Source: an uncultured Chthonomonas sp. (GTDB lineage Bacteria; Armatimonadota; Chthonomonadetes; Chthonomonadales; Chthonomonadaceae). From it: a stretch of DNA of 64,000 nt. A program made the position numbers and the translations under genes. The notes under the pieces were generated by a model that saw nothing but the letters and a program-made list of their open reading frames with translations, made no database searches and had not been told where the DNA came from. Position 1 is the first letter of the stretch. The number at the start of each line of letters is the position of its first letter. The stretch covers positions 44,818-108,817 of the forward strand of contig CAIONQ010000023.1 in the NCBI GenBank assembly GCA_903859705.1, given 5' to 3'. Positions 9,628 to 18,696 of the stretch are shown here, one piece after another.

Positions 9628-10881
9628 CTATCCAGACATCGAGGAGTACACCGCATTAAATACCTCTTTGCAGGTTGTGCGGCCTTCAGCAATTTTTGCG
9701 TAGCCATCGTCAAGCATAGTTCGCATATTCTGCTTGGATCGGGCAACCTCGGTAATGGCTGCAATGCTGGCCTGCTTTGCAATAAGTTCACGCAGTTCAG
9801 GCGTGCTTACCATTACCTCAAACAGGCCGAGGCGGCCCTTGTACCCGGTGTTTCGGCACTGATCGCAGCCAGTACCTTTATAGAAGGTGTGCTTGTCGAT
9901 AAGATCCGGGTTGAGGTTAATCTCAATCAGCTCATCTCGGTCTGGCTTATAAGGGGTTTTGCACTTGGTGCAGATGGTTCGCACCAGGCGCTGTGCCATA
10001 ACTGCCTGCAGGGTAGATGCAATAAGGTATGGCTGTCCACCCATATCAATCATTCGGCCAATGGTTTCGATAGAGCTATTGGTATGCAGGGTGCTCAGCA
10101 CAAGGTGGCCAGTAAGGCTTGCCTGAATGCCAATACCCAGCGTTTCAGAGTCTCGCATTTCTCCAACAAGCATTACATCCGGGTCCTGCCGAAGAAAGGA
10201 GCGCATAACGCGCGGGAATGTAAGCCGCTCTGTTACCTGCACCTGGGTGATATGATCCATGAACTCGTATTCAACCGGGTCTTCTACGGTAACGATGTTC
10301 TTCTTCATACGATCCAGTTTATTAAGGGATGCGTATAGCGTGGAGGTTTTACCGCTTCCAGTTGGGCCCGTAACAAGCACCAGGCCATAGGATGATTGAA
10401 CGGCATTGCTCCACTTATAAAGCACATCGGCGGGCATACCCAGCTTATCAAGGTCTACCTTTGCACCCATGGGGTCCAGAAGGCGCATAACAACCTTTTC
10501 GCCGTTAAGCATTGGCAGGCAAGACATACGAGCGCTGAGCTTGCGCGTGCCATACTCCATATCGAGGCGGCCATCCTGTGGTTCGCGGCGCTCATCGATG
10601 TGCATACCGGCAGCCAGCTTAAGGCGCGCCAGCACGTTCGGAACTATCTCCAGGCTGTACTGGCCAACATCGTGCATTACACCATCCATGCGATACCTTA
10701 CAAGCAGGCGATTACGTTCTGGCTGAAGGTGCACGTCAGAGGCGCCGAGATCCAGTGCCTGGCGCATCATAAAGTCGACGGCGGTAACGGCTTCGGTGAG
10801 GTCGCCTCCCATTTCGCGAACCTGGCCACCTTCACGCATAATCAGCCGGAATGCGCCCGGTCTGGCTCCCATTTGTGTCAT
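9628..10881 (-). CDS. GspE/PilB-type secretion ATPase
   Basis: A hexameric traffic ATPase that powers type II secretion or type IV pilus assembly from the cytoplasmic face of the membrane. The N2 domain is present (DVHLQPERNRLLVRYRMDG), followed by Walker A GPTGSGKT, the Asp box (TVEDPVEYE), Walker B (DVMLVGEMRD), the His box (LSTLHTN) and the tetracysteine zinc motif CTKC/CDQC. At 417 residues it is shorter than most GspE proteins because the N1 domain is missing. The ATG at 10881 has AGGAGA 8 bases upstream; the frame extends back without a better start. No other secretion genes are adjacent, so it may serve pilins or pseudopilins encoded elsewhere. Confidence 0.9.
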   Translation of the reverse strand: MTQMGARPGAFRLIMREGGQVREMGGDLTEAVTAVDFMMRQALDLGASDVHLQPERNRLLVRYRMDGVMHDVGQYSLEIVPNVLARLKLAAGMHIDERREPQDGRLDMEYGTRKLSARMSCLPMLNGEKVVMRLLDPMGAKVDLDKLGMPADVLYKWSNAVQSSYGLVLVTGPTGSGKTSTLYASLNKLDRMKKNIVTVEDPVEYEFMDHITQVQVTERLTFPRVMRSFLRQDPDVMLVGEMRDSETLGIGIQASLTGHLVLSTLHTNSSIETIGRMIDMGGQPYLIASTLQAVMAQRLVRTICTKCKTPYKPDRDELIEINLNPDLIDKHTFYKGTGCDQCRNTGYKGRLGLFEVMVSTPELRELIAKQASIAAITEVARSKQNMRTMLDDGYAKIAEGRTTCKEVFNAVYSSMSG

Positions 10882-10903
10882 GCACAACTCTCCTTCACGA
10901 AGT

Positions 10904-11995
10904 TTACTTGCCTGCTGTACCGCCAGCGGAAGCCGGGGCCGAACCCGCGGGTTGCTGTGGCTGTTCCTGATGTAAGGGAGCAAAGCCGCCCATAAAAGCA
11001 TCGACAGTGCTCGAATTCACAATCGTTATATCCGTAATGACGGGTTCACCGGGTTTAATAACGCCGGAGTTGCCAAACACATCCATCATCACATGAACAA
11101 TGCGGCTCCCCATTTTGCGTGGGTTGGTGGCAAGGGTAGAGCTAACATACCCTGCCTTCACACCAAACAGGCCGTCTGGTGAGCCACCGTAACCGATAAT
11201 CTTAATCTCTTTATGTGCGCTGGATGCCGCACGAGATACGCCGCGCGCCATGGCATCGTTACAGGCAAAAACTAAAAAGAGATCTGGGTGGCGCTCCAGC
11301 CACTGTGAGGCGAGCTTCTCCGCAGTTTCATTCGACCAATCGGCGCTCTTTTCCTCGACGATACTAACGTGCTCACTGTACTTTAGCACATCTCGAAAGC
11401 CAGCTACCCTGCGATCATTGTGGCTGCCGGGGGTGCCTTCAACAACAGCCACCTTCCCTTCCGGCACATCGTTCTTGCCATGCTTGCGCAGATACTCCAG
11501 GGCTTCTTCCCCGCATTTTTTGCCGGCATCGTACTCATCGTAGCCAATGTACGCTTCCACCTTGCCGCCAGCTGGCTCCAGCTGATTGTGGATGAAGATA
11601 GGGATGCCCGCCAAATTGGCAGCATGAACTACCTCACTGAGCTTGTTAACGTCCATGCCACAAACGCTTATGGCATCTGGCTTCTTCTTCAGAGCTTCCA
11701 TTGCGAGGGCGGCAAGAACGGCATCATCGGCATCACCTGGCGGAGAATAAAACTGAACGGCCTTCCAGCCAAGCAGATCGGCCTGATTCTGGGCACCTTC
11801 AATTAGCTGGCTATTAAACCAGTTCGATCGCGCAGGCGTAACGATAGCCACGGTTTTAGGGCCCGTGCCAGTTTGTGAGCGGTTGCAGCCCGCGCACCAA
11901 AAGAGAGTGGTACACAGAAGGATGAGGGAGGCGCGTTCGAAGACGCGCTGTACAGCGCGTGCTGCAGCAGTAGTTGCCAGATGCGTGCGGCGCAT
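10904..11995 (-). CDS. Periplasmic sugar-binding lipoprotein (ribose/LacI type)
   Basis: A substrate-binding protein of the type 1 periplasmic fold that captures a sugar or similar ligand for an ABC transporter or sensor. The signal region ends in the lipobox CAGC, giving a lipid-anchored protein. The sequence then follows the family pattern: KTVAIVTPARSNWFNSQLIEG, a segment around PDAISVCGMD, FACNDAMARG and IKIIGYGGSPDG. A Pro/Ala/Gln-rich tail of about 25 residues ends the protein. The ATG at 11995 has GAGGA 5 bases upstream. No permease or ATPase genes are adjacent, so its transporter must be elsewhere. The ligand cannot be told from the sequence. Confidence 0.85.
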   Translation of the reverse strand: MRRTHLATTAAARAVQRVFERASLILLCTTLFWCAGCNRSQTGTGPKTVAIVTPARSNWFNSQLIEGAQNQADLLGWKAVQFYSPPGDADDAVLAALAMEALKKKPDAISVCGMDVNKLSEVVHAANLAGIPIFIHNQLEPAGGKVEAYIGYDEYDAGKKCGEEALEYLRKHGKNDVPEGKVAVVEGTPGSHNDRRVAGFRDVLKYSEHVSIVEEKSADWSNETAEKLASQWLERHPDLFLVFACNDAMARGVSRAASSAHKEIKIIGYGGSPDGLFGVKAGYVSSTLATNPRKMGSRIVHVMMDVFGNSGVIKPGEPVITDITIVNSSTVDAFMGGFAPLHQEQPQQPAGSAPASAGGTAGK

Positions 11996-12068
11996 GAAAA
12001 TCCTCGAGAAACCCCGCTTAGGATACGACTGAGTAGATAATACCCGCAACTCGGCCCAGCGGTGCAGG

Positions 12069-13673
12069 TTACCCTCCAGCACCGGGCTGAAGCAGAGCTC
12101 CGCCCTGCGGGGTGGGCGGTCGGTTGTTAATCCCCTGGGGTACAGGTACGTTCAAAGCGCCGGGTACGGTGGCCGTTGGCCTGGGAGCACCTGCGCCAAC
12201 CGCAACAATGGCTGAAACGGGTTTGTAGCGCGATGTAATGAGTTCTGTGCGTGCCGGCTTCCCATCATCTTCAATAATTCGCTTCCACTGAATGTTGTAA
12301 CCGGGAGCGCCTTTATCTTTCACCACACGCTTGCCTGCTGGCAGAGTCTTATCTTCCACAACGGTGGTTGTGGATGGCGTAACAATCTGACGAATTTTTT
12401 CCAACACAACGTGCCGCCCGGGGTTGCGTTTGCTATACAGGCGGAAGGTTAGGCTCCTGCCCTTTGCATGAGCATATACGTACACGGGGTTCTCGGTATC
12501 GTTTTCAAATTGAAAATCTACCGCACCGTAGGCCACAGTAGCGTCCAGGCCATAAGGAACATAAACAACCGGGGTGCAGTGCGGCTGGCGTCTAACAACT
12601 TTCAGGCCAGCTTTCAGCACGGCATTGTAAAGGGTGCTGGCTGTCTGGCAGATTCCGCCGCCCACATCCTCCACATGCCTGCCCTTTACAAAGATTGTTG
12701 CCTTCTGGTAACCACCCTCTTCGCTTCGTTTGCCAACTACTTTGTTGTATGAAAACACATCGCCGGGGGCCAATAGCGTTCCATCGATATGTTGCGTGGC
12801 AATAGTTACGTTACGAACGCGTTGAGACGTTCCGCGAATGCGTGTGTTCATCTCCGCGATGGGGCCGTCAATTTTGGCCAGGTCGCCCTCCATAACCGGT
12901 GGAGGCAACTCTTGAAGTACCAGGCCAATTTCGTCACTGTTTTCAGTTTCGGAAGCAGATTTCTCTACCGTCTTCTGTGGATCCGAGGCTGATGTGGCAG
13001 GGTGAGGCGCCTGTTCGGCCGCAGGTAAAACCTGCGGCAAGGTCTTCTTCCAGTAATCTGTAATGGCTGCTACACTCGCAGGTATGTCCAGATGTGTTCC
13101 GGGGCGGCCAGGTTTGATCTCAAAGTGCACGGCTGCCATGTCTGAAAGCGACACATGAGGGTTGGTAGGCTGGCGGTTTATGCTGTGTGCAATCTTCTTA
13201 AGAACGCCATCCAGTGTATCCTGGGCAACACGTGGCTCTGGTGCGATGGTATGTTGCTCTGTTTTGCCGCTAATAATCTGCTCTACGCGCGCCGCGGCCT
13301 CAGCACTGGCCCTGCCAGTATCCAGTGCCTTCAATACGGTTGCATCCACATCAAGGGAAAGCCCCAGATCTTTAGCCGTGTACTTCCACGTGTACTGGCG
13401 GCCATTCGGCAGCTTGCACGTTAGAGTAACGGCGTGCGCTTCCGCCTTCTCCTGCAGTGGCGCCAGGCTGGAGCGCGCGGCCTCTGCAGATTGCCCACCC
13501 AGGTTTACACTGCTCACATGCACCCCTGGCGCTACTTGCGTTGAGGGTACACGAACGTAGGCGGCGGCAATAGCGCCCCCAACGGCGGCTATTATCAGCA
13601 CGCTGGCGGCCGCTATTAACGGCTTGCTGCTTCTGGATCGAGATTTACGAGTTGTGGTGCGTCTTGTAGACAC
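12069..13673 (-). CDS. VanW family protein with peptidoglycan-binding-4 and G5 regions
   Basis: A 534-residue envelope protein with a cytoplasmic Arg/Ser-rich start and one membrane helix (about residues 17-40). A PG_binding_4-like region follows, then the VanW domain (GDVFSYNKVVG ... GGGICQTASTLYNAVLKAGL ... PVVYVPYGLDATVAY) and a G5-like stretch (KIRQIVTPSTTTVVEDKTLPAGKRVVKDKG, split here only by its own strands). VanW proteins are found with cell-wall functions; their biochemical activity is not established. It starts with GTG behind AGGAAA. The Pro/Gly-rich C-terminus is probably disordered. It is the first of a leftward pair with the sugar-binding lipoprotein, 73 bp apart. Confidence 0.9.
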   Translation of the reverse strand: MSTRRTTTRKSRSRSSKPLIAAASVLIIAAVGGAIAAAYVRVPSTQVAPGVHVSSVNLGGQSAEAARSSLAPLQEKAEAHAVTLTCKLPNGRQYTWKYTAKDLGLSLDVDATVLKALDTGRASAEAAARVEQIISGKTEQHTIAPEPRVAQDTLDGVLKKIAHSINRQPTNPHVSLSDMAAVHFEIKPGRPGTHLDIPASVAAITDYWKKTLPQVLPAAEQAPHPATSASDPQKTVEKSASETENSDEIGLVLQELPPPVMEGDLAKIDGPIAEMNTRIRGTSQRVRNVTIATQHIDGTLLAPGDVFSYNKVVGKRSEEGGYQKATIFVKGRHVEDVGGGICQTASTLYNAVLKAGLKVVRRQPHCTPVVYVPYGLDATVAYGAVDFQFENDTENPVYVYAHAKGRSLTFRLYSKRNPGRHVVLEKIRQIVTPSTTTVVEDKTLPAGKRVVKDKGAPGYNIQWKRIIEDDGKPARTELITSRYKPVSAIVAVGAGAPRPTATVPGALNVPVPQGINNRPPTPQGGALLQPGAGG

Positions 13674-13750
13674 GTTTTGATGTTTCCTGATTACCGCAGA
13701 TGAATCAAACTATGAGAGTGTGGCCAGCATGGGCCTGTACATGCCTTCTG

Positions 13751-14446
13751 CTATCCGCGTCGGCAACCGGATGCAGAGTCGTCGTTCGTACGGTCGATGA
13801 GTTGCTCCAGCTTCTCGCTGTGCTGCTCTATAAGTTCAAGGCGCTGGCGCAGTTCACGGATGGTTTCGTCCTGCGGATCCACGCGGTTTATCAGGTTATC
13901 CATTACATGCGGAGCGGCATCCGTTATCCGCATGCCATCCTGCTTTACCACGCGGCCGGGAATACCAACCACCGTACAGTTGGGTGGGATATCCTTGTTT
14001 ACAACGGCGTTTGCGCCAACCTGGCAGAAATCGCCAATTGTAATTGGGCCCAGTATTTTTGCACCCATACCTATCAATACACCATTTCCGATAGTAGGGT
14101 GCCGCTTTACTTTATTCAGGCTGGTACCACCGAGTGTTACCTGATGATACATTAGGACGTCATCACCTATCACTGCGGTTTCACCGATAACTACCCCCAT
14201 GCCGTGATCTATAAAAAACCTACGGCCAATGGTAGCGCCCGGGTGAATTTCTATACCAGTAATGAACCTGGAAAACTGTGAAACCAGGCGCGCTGGCATC
14301 GTCAGTTTTCTTAAATACAGCTTGTGCGCCAGGTAATGAAACCACAGGGCATGCAAGCCCGGGTACGTCAGGACCTCAAGCAGGCTACGAGCCGCCGGAT
14401 CCTTGGCAAATACTGTTTGTATATCTTCACGCAAACGGCCAAACAC
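13751..14446 (-). CDS. cysE: Serine O-acetyltransferase
   Basis: Transfers acetyl from acetyl-CoA to L-serine, giving O-acetylserine, the carbon skeleton for cysteine. The left-handed beta-helix of hexapeptide repeats is clear ([52 protein letters not shown]). The catalytic His of FIDHG and the GIPGR turn are present. At 231 residues it belongs to the short-N-terminus class found in Gram-positive and deep-branching bacteria. A coiled tail with heptads ([20 protein letters not shown]) is an unusual addition. The start is GTG behind ACAGG. It complements cysD and cysN at the right end of the window. Confidence 0.93.
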   Translation of the reverse strand: MFGRLREDIQTVFAKDPAARSLLEVLTYPGLHALWFHYLAHKLYLRKLTMPARLVSQFSRFITGIEIHPGATIGRRFFIDHGMGVVIGETAVIGDDVLMYHQVTLGGTSLNKVKRHPTIGNGVLIGMGAKILGPITIGDFCQVGANAVVNKDIPPNCTVVGIPGRVVKQDGMRITDAAPHVMDNLINRVDPQDETIRELRQRLELIEQHSEKLEQLIDRTNDDSASGCRRG

Positions 14447-14618
14447 GCCTGTTATTTACTCCCGCAGAGCGCACAGTGGCCAGTACTCCTGGCCGGAATT
14501 GTCTTCACAGCCATTGAAATAACCAAACGCGCTTCGTTGCGATCACTGGCTACCATAGCCCACTTACCCCCTGATTTTAGCATATAATCCTCAGGGTTGC
14601 AATAAATTGCGAGTGTAA

Positions 14619-15464
14619 CTAACATATCCATTGTTGCTTTCCCGAGATTTGCTTCCAGATTACTCGCAGGCAGCCTGCGCTCCGATACTCTTTCTGTATC
14701 TCCGGATCCTGAAGCCTCGATATGCAAACTCCCAATTTCCCATACGCGTGAATGAACGTGCCTTCACTCTCATCCATAACTATGCCGGTATGAGTGATGC
14801 CTCTGCCACGGGGATCTTCTCTCCCCTGAAAGAATATGATATCTCCCGGGAACAGTGTATCTCCCGCACTAATATGTTGCCCCGCAAAGCACTTCGCTTG
14901 CTGGTATGCATCCCGCGGCAATGGCACGCCATACATGCCAAATATTCGCTGCACAAAGCCGGAGCAATCGATACCGAAAGCGCTGGTTCCACCCCACAGG
15001 TAAGGCGTGCCAATGAGAGATTGCGCTGTGCGCAATAGCTCCATCGGCTGCCTATCGGTTGGTGTTGGGGCACCAGCAAGGCAAGGCATCGGAATGTATC
15101 CGAATGGTGTTTGTGCAAACACTCCCACAGTGCTCAGAACCACTACATGTGAGCCAATTGTTAGTCGGCTAACAAGTGTGGCATCCGGCTCCGGTTCTGA
15201 AAGCAGATCTGCGAAGGGTATGCAGATCACAGCAGTATCTCCTGCTTGACGACTGATACCCCCAGGAAGGTTCCCAATATGCTGGCTGCGCAGCCAGCCT
15301 TCGTATCCATCCTGCATTACCACGCGGCTGAACTCTCCGCTGACTTCATGCTCCGCAACCACATCGCCATAAATAGCCTGGCTCACTAACTCCGAGCGGG
15401 ATGATGGATCTGAATAGAGCGAGGATACGTTGTGTAGAATAAGCTTACGGTTATCTTGAGGCAT
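14619..15464 (-). CDS. NlpC/P60 cell-wall peptidase with SH3-like domains
   Basis: A gamma-D-glutamyl-diamino acid endopeptidase-like enzyme that cleaves peptidoglycan stem peptides. Two SH3-like segments span about residues 10-125 and are followed by the NlpC/P60 domain. The catalytic Cys lies in GIDCSGFV, the His in THTGIV, and the third polar residue in FIHAYG. The layout resembles YkfC/dipeptidyl-peptidase VI. No signal peptide is visible at the chosen ATG, as for YkfC-type enzymes, which act on recycled muropeptides inside the cell. It lies 172 bp upstream of cysE on the same strand. Confidence 0.9.
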   Translation of the reverse strand: MPQDNRKLILHNVSSLYSDPSSRSELVSQAIYGDVVAEHEVSGEFSRVVMQDGYEGWLRSQHIGNLPGGISRQAGDTAVICIPFADLLSEPEPDATLVSRLTIGSHVVVLSTVGVFAQTPFGYIPMPCLAGAPTPTDRQPMELLRTAQSLIGTPYLWGGTSAFGIDCSGFVQRIFGMYGVPLPRDAYQQAKCFAGQHISAGDTLFPGDIIFFQGREDPRGRGITHTGIVMDESEGTFIHAYGKLGVCISRLQDPEIQKEYRSAGCLRVIWKQISGKQQWIC

Positions 15465-15544
15465 GAAAACACCAGATTAGAAATGCAGACGCGCGACCCG
15501 GATGGGCCGCGCGCTGACAAGGAGGCTTGGATCGCTACGGAACT

Positions 15545-16345
15545 CTACTGAGCTTCTGGATGAACATCCAGCTGCTTTTCAATCTCCGTTACGATATCGG
15601 CGGTTTTGGCGGGGTCTGCACCTGCCTTGAAGCGGGCGGCGATCTCACCATTGCGACCAATTACAAACTTTGCAAAGTTCCAGTCGATGTCGCCAGCAAA
15701 CTTCGGATCGGTGTTCTTATCCGTGAGGTATTTGTAGAAAGGAACGATGCCCTCGCCCTTCACAACTACCTTAGAGAACATCGGGAAGGTTACATTGTAC
15801 TTGGAGGTACAGAACGCTTTGATGGTCTTGTTATCGCCCGGCTCCTGCTTGCCAAATTCGTTGGCTGGGAAGCCCAGGATTACTAGGCCACGAGTTTTGT
15901 ACTTATCGTACAGCTTCTGCAGGCTGGCGTACTGCGGAGTGTTACCGCAGAAAGAAGCCACATTTACAACTACCACTACCTTGCCCTGATAACGGCCAAG
16001 GTTTACAGGGTTGCCATCAATATCCTTCAGCACGAAATTCAGTGCGGGAGCAACTTTAACGGTGGGGTATGCGGCATTGGTGGGAACGGCATCGCCACCT
16101 AATGCATCCGGCGCCACGCCTGCTGCCTTCGCCTCGAAAGCGTTATCGAAGTCGGCGAAAGAGAGGTTGTGTGAGCCGTAGTACATGCCACGGAAGTTTT
16201 TTGGACCCCCGGGAGTTACATGGCAGTAGTTGCAGGCTTTGTTTTCTTTGCGAGCAAATGCTGGCTTTGCATTTGCCGGTGTAGCGGCCGAGATAACCGC
16301 CAGCAAAACGGCTCCCACGAGCGCTTTCAGCACCATTCGAGACAT
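15545..16345 (-). CDS. Exported glutathione peroxidase with haem-c motif
   Basis: A periplasmic peroxidase of the GPx family, probably thioredoxin-dependent. A cleavable signal peptide (residues 1-26) is followed by CNYCH (Cys38, Cys41, His42), which fits covalent haem c attachment, then a linker and the GPx domain from about residue 95. The GPx catalytic set is present: peroxidatic Cys133 (ASFCGNTPQY), Gln167 (GKQEPG), Trp222 and Asn223 (DWNF). Cys179 is placed as the resolving cysteine of 2-Cys GPx enzymes; the Cys usual in FPCNQF is Ala161. A GPx joined to a CxxCH segment is rare. It starts at ATG 16345 behind AAGGAGA. Confidence 0.88.
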   Translation of the reverse strand: MSRMVLKALVGAVLLAVISAATPANAKPAFARKENKACNYCHVTPGGPKNFRGMYYGSHNLSFADFDNAFEAKAAGVAPDALGGDAVPTNAAYPTVKVAPALNFVLKDIDGNPVNLGRYQGKVVVVVNVASFCGNTPQYASLQKLYDKYKTRGLVILGFPANEFGKQEPGDNKTIKAFCTSKYNVTFPMFSKVVVKGEGIVPFYKYLTDKNTDPKFAGDIDWNFAKFVIGRNGEIAARFKAGADPAKTADIVTEIEKQLDVHPEAQ

Positions 16346-16439
16346 CTAATTCTCCTTAGTGTTGCTCCCGCTCCAAAATGGGCGGGGCTTAGCACAGATA
16401 CGACGACGGCTGCAGCGTACGAGCAACTGCCTACGCTGC

Positions 16440-16468
16440 GTTACATTTAGATTCAGAAGATCATTCAA
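16440..16468 (-). promoter_or_regulatory. Candidate promoter of the peroxidase gene
   Basis: On the minus strand TTGAAT (16468-16463) and TGTAAC (16445-16440) are 17 bases apart, each matching 4 of 6 consensus bases. It would give a leader of about 90 nt. Confidence 0.3.
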
Positions 16469-16624
16469 TGCGCACCTGCACCCATATCGGTGCATTGCTG
16501 CTCTGCTGCCCTGCCCGTACGTCGGCAGAGCAACATGATCTAAGACATTCCAGGTGCAAAGGTGTTGCACAAAACAAGCTACATTGTAGCATCTATTGCG
16601 TTAGGGATGCCGGATTCCTCTTGT

Positions 16625-17695
16625 TCAAGCATCTGCCAGCAGAGCGAGCTCAAGCAAATCGGTAGATCGATTCCAGGAGTACTGCTGCACGTGCTTCTGG
16701 CCGGCAAGGGCAATATCGGTTCTAAGGTTCGTGTTATCTAAGAGGCGCAGAGCAGCGCCTGCCAACGCTTCTGGGTTGCGAACCGGGCACACAAGAGCCG
16801 TTTCCTCATCCATAGCGAAGTCCCGGCTACCGCCGTTATCCGTGGTAACCAGCGCGCATCCGCAGCTCATTGCCTCTGTAGATGTGAGCCCCCAGCCCTC
16901 AGCATGGCTGGGCTGAAGCATGATGGAAGCGCGATTGTAGATCGCTTCCAGGGCACCAGCCCCGGGACGCTCTATGTATTCCATCCATTCCGGCAGCACA
17001 TCCGGTCGAGGTGAAGTTCCGAATCCCACTACACTCAATGTTGAAGAGGAAGCTCTTATAATATTTAGAGCCGCCACACCATCTGCCAGGCCTTTGAATG
17101 GGGTGGTGTTCACCAGCATTGCCACAACGGGCAGCCTCTCCTGTGGTGGCACGCGCATTACAAATTTCTCAAGATCCATGGCGTTGGGAACATGGAATGT
17201 GTCGGCGCTCACTCCCAACTCCGTTGCTTTCTCCATCAACCAGCGTGATATAACAATGCGCTTCATTGGCAGCCGCCAGGTGGCATCCACTTCGGCCGCA
17301 GGCCCGGCCCAGTCTTCATAGTGCTGAATAAAGTAGAATTTCCGCCCCTTTGAAGCAGGGAGCGCAAAAACCGGCGGAGCTGTTCTAAAAAACGTGGCGA
17401 TAATCACATCGGCATCTGGAACACTGCTTGCGGTAAGGTCCCTACACAATTTCTGAGTTACACCAGGGTGGGGCGCAATCCACGGAACAGGGCCACCAAA
17501 GTTCTTGCGAATATACTTGGGCCAGAGTAAAGATTTTATTGCGGGGACTATTCCCGGAACTGGGTCCCACGTGCGGGGGTGAAGTACCGTTACTGCATGC
17601 CCCCTGTCCGCGAGGTGGGCTGCATACTGATACACAATTTTGGCGCCGCCGGCCGGTTCCAGCACTGTACCCGGGAGTGCAAATGTTATGCGCAT
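16625..17695 (-). CDS. Glycosyltransferase family 4
   Basis: A retaining GT-B glycosyltransferase that adds a sugar from a nucleotide donor to a growing surface glycan at the cytoplasmic membrane. The acceptor-side glycine loop (EPAGGAKIVYQYAAHLADRG) is near the start and the donor-binding EX7E motif appears as EGWGLTSTEAMSCGCALVT. Its 356 residues are typical of the family. It is the last gene of the leftward polysaccharide locus, starting 7 bp after the GT2 gene. No terminator is obvious in the 279 bp that follow. Donor and acceptor cannot be predicted. Confidence 0.9.
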   Translation of the reverse strand: MRITFALPGTVLEPAGGAKIVYQYAAHLADRGHAVTVLHPRTWDPVPGIVPAIKSLLWPKYIRKNFGGPVPWIAPHPGVTQKLCRDLTASSVPDADVIIATFFRTAPPVFALPASKGRKFYFIQHYEDWAGPAAEVDATWRLPMKRIVISRWLMEKATELGVSADTFHVPNAMDLEKFVMRVPPQERLPVVAMLVNTTPFKGLADGVAALNIIRASSSTLSVVGFGTSPRPDVLPEWMEYIERPGAGALEAIYNRASIMLQPSHAEGWGLTSTEAMSCGCALVTTDNGGSRDFAMDEETALVCPVRNPEALAGAALRLLDNTNLRTDIALAGQKHVQQYSWNRSTDLLELALLADA

Positions 17696-17702
17696 TGGGC
17701 CC

Positions 17703-18650
17703 TCAGGCGTGTGGAGCGCCCCGCTCTACCTTTTTTACAATACCAGTGCGCTGCAGGGCGCGCAGTGGTACACGAGCCAGCGCCTGCGGGTGCCGGCGTA
17801 GCCCCTTTAACAACAGCGCTATTGCAGGGCCCAGTTTTCTGTTTGTTGCCGCAGTTTTTGCCTGCCCCAGCATCTGCTGGTAGTACATCTCATTTAGAAA
17901 TTGATAGGCTGCAGTGCGTGCCTTGCGGCATTGTTCGCATCCTGGATGCAGATCTTTATACCGATCAAGCACAACCACAATTCGATTGTACATGTAATCT
18001 GAGTTAATCGATTGCTGACCTTCGTGTCCGCGAATGTCCACGAGGCACTCGGGAACGCCCAGTACCGGGTATTTCGCAGCAATGCGTATGGTTAGCTCCC
18101 AGTCATCCGCGCCAGATACGGATTGATCAAAGCTACCGATTTCATCCAGTACTGATTTCTTTATAATTACCGATTGAAGTGCAATAGCCTGCATGCTGAG
18201 GAGCGTATGCACATCCAGCTCAGGTTCAGCAGGGTGCTGAGAGGTTATCTGGTGAGTGTAGTGATCAAAGAACTGACGGCCACATATCACCATGCCTGCA
18301 TCTGGCCTATTTGTAAACACAGCCATCTGCTTTTCCAGCTTTTCCGGATGCCACAAATCGTCGTGATCCAGAAAGGCAACGTACTGGCCTGTAACGCTCG
18401 TAAGCCCACGATTTCTAGCTGCGGCTGTGCCAGCGTTTTGCTGTGTTATGGCAACTATTTTGGTGCCGTACTCTGCCAGTACCTCGGCAGTGTTATCTGG
18501 CGAGCCATCATTAATTATAATTGCTTCAACGGCCGGGTACGTCTGTGCAAGGATGCTGTCAATGGCCTCACGCAGAAACTCTGTACCCTTGTAAGTGGGC
18601 ACAATAACGCTTACAACTGGCAGTATATTTGAACTGTTTGAAACTGACAT
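17703..18650 (-). CDS. Glycosyltransferase family 2
   Basis: An inverting GT-A glycosyltransferase of 315 residues. The nucleotide-binding strand and Asp are seen in VSVIVPTYKGTEFLREAIDS and IIINDGSPDNT, and the metal-binding DXD equivalent in AFLDHDDLWHP. GADDWELTIR is the expected acidic motif near the catalytic base. I chose ATG 18650 because GGAGGAG lies just upstream; the frame extends back to a TTG. The gene sits between two GT4 genes on the same strand and probably adds one sugar of the repeat unit. Confidence 0.9.
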   Translation of the reverse strand: MSVSNSSNILPVVSVIVPTYKGTEFLREAIDSILAQTYPAVEAIIINDGSPDNTAEVLAEYGTKIVAITQQNAGTAAARNRGLTSVTGQYVAFLDHDDLWHPEKLEKQMAVFTNRPDAGMVICGRQFFDHYTHQITSQHPAEPELDVHTLLSMQAIALQSVIIKKSVLDEIGSFDQSVSGADDWELTIRIAAKYPVLGVPECLVDIRGHEGQQSINSDYMYNRIVVVLDRYKDLHPGCEQCRKARTAAYQFLNEMYYQQMLGQAKTAATNRKLGPAIALLLKGLRRHPQALARVPLRALQRTGIVKKVERGAPHA

Positions 18651-18696
18651 GTGCTCCTCCGGAGGCTCCAAGCAACCCGGCGTTCACAGGTGAGAG

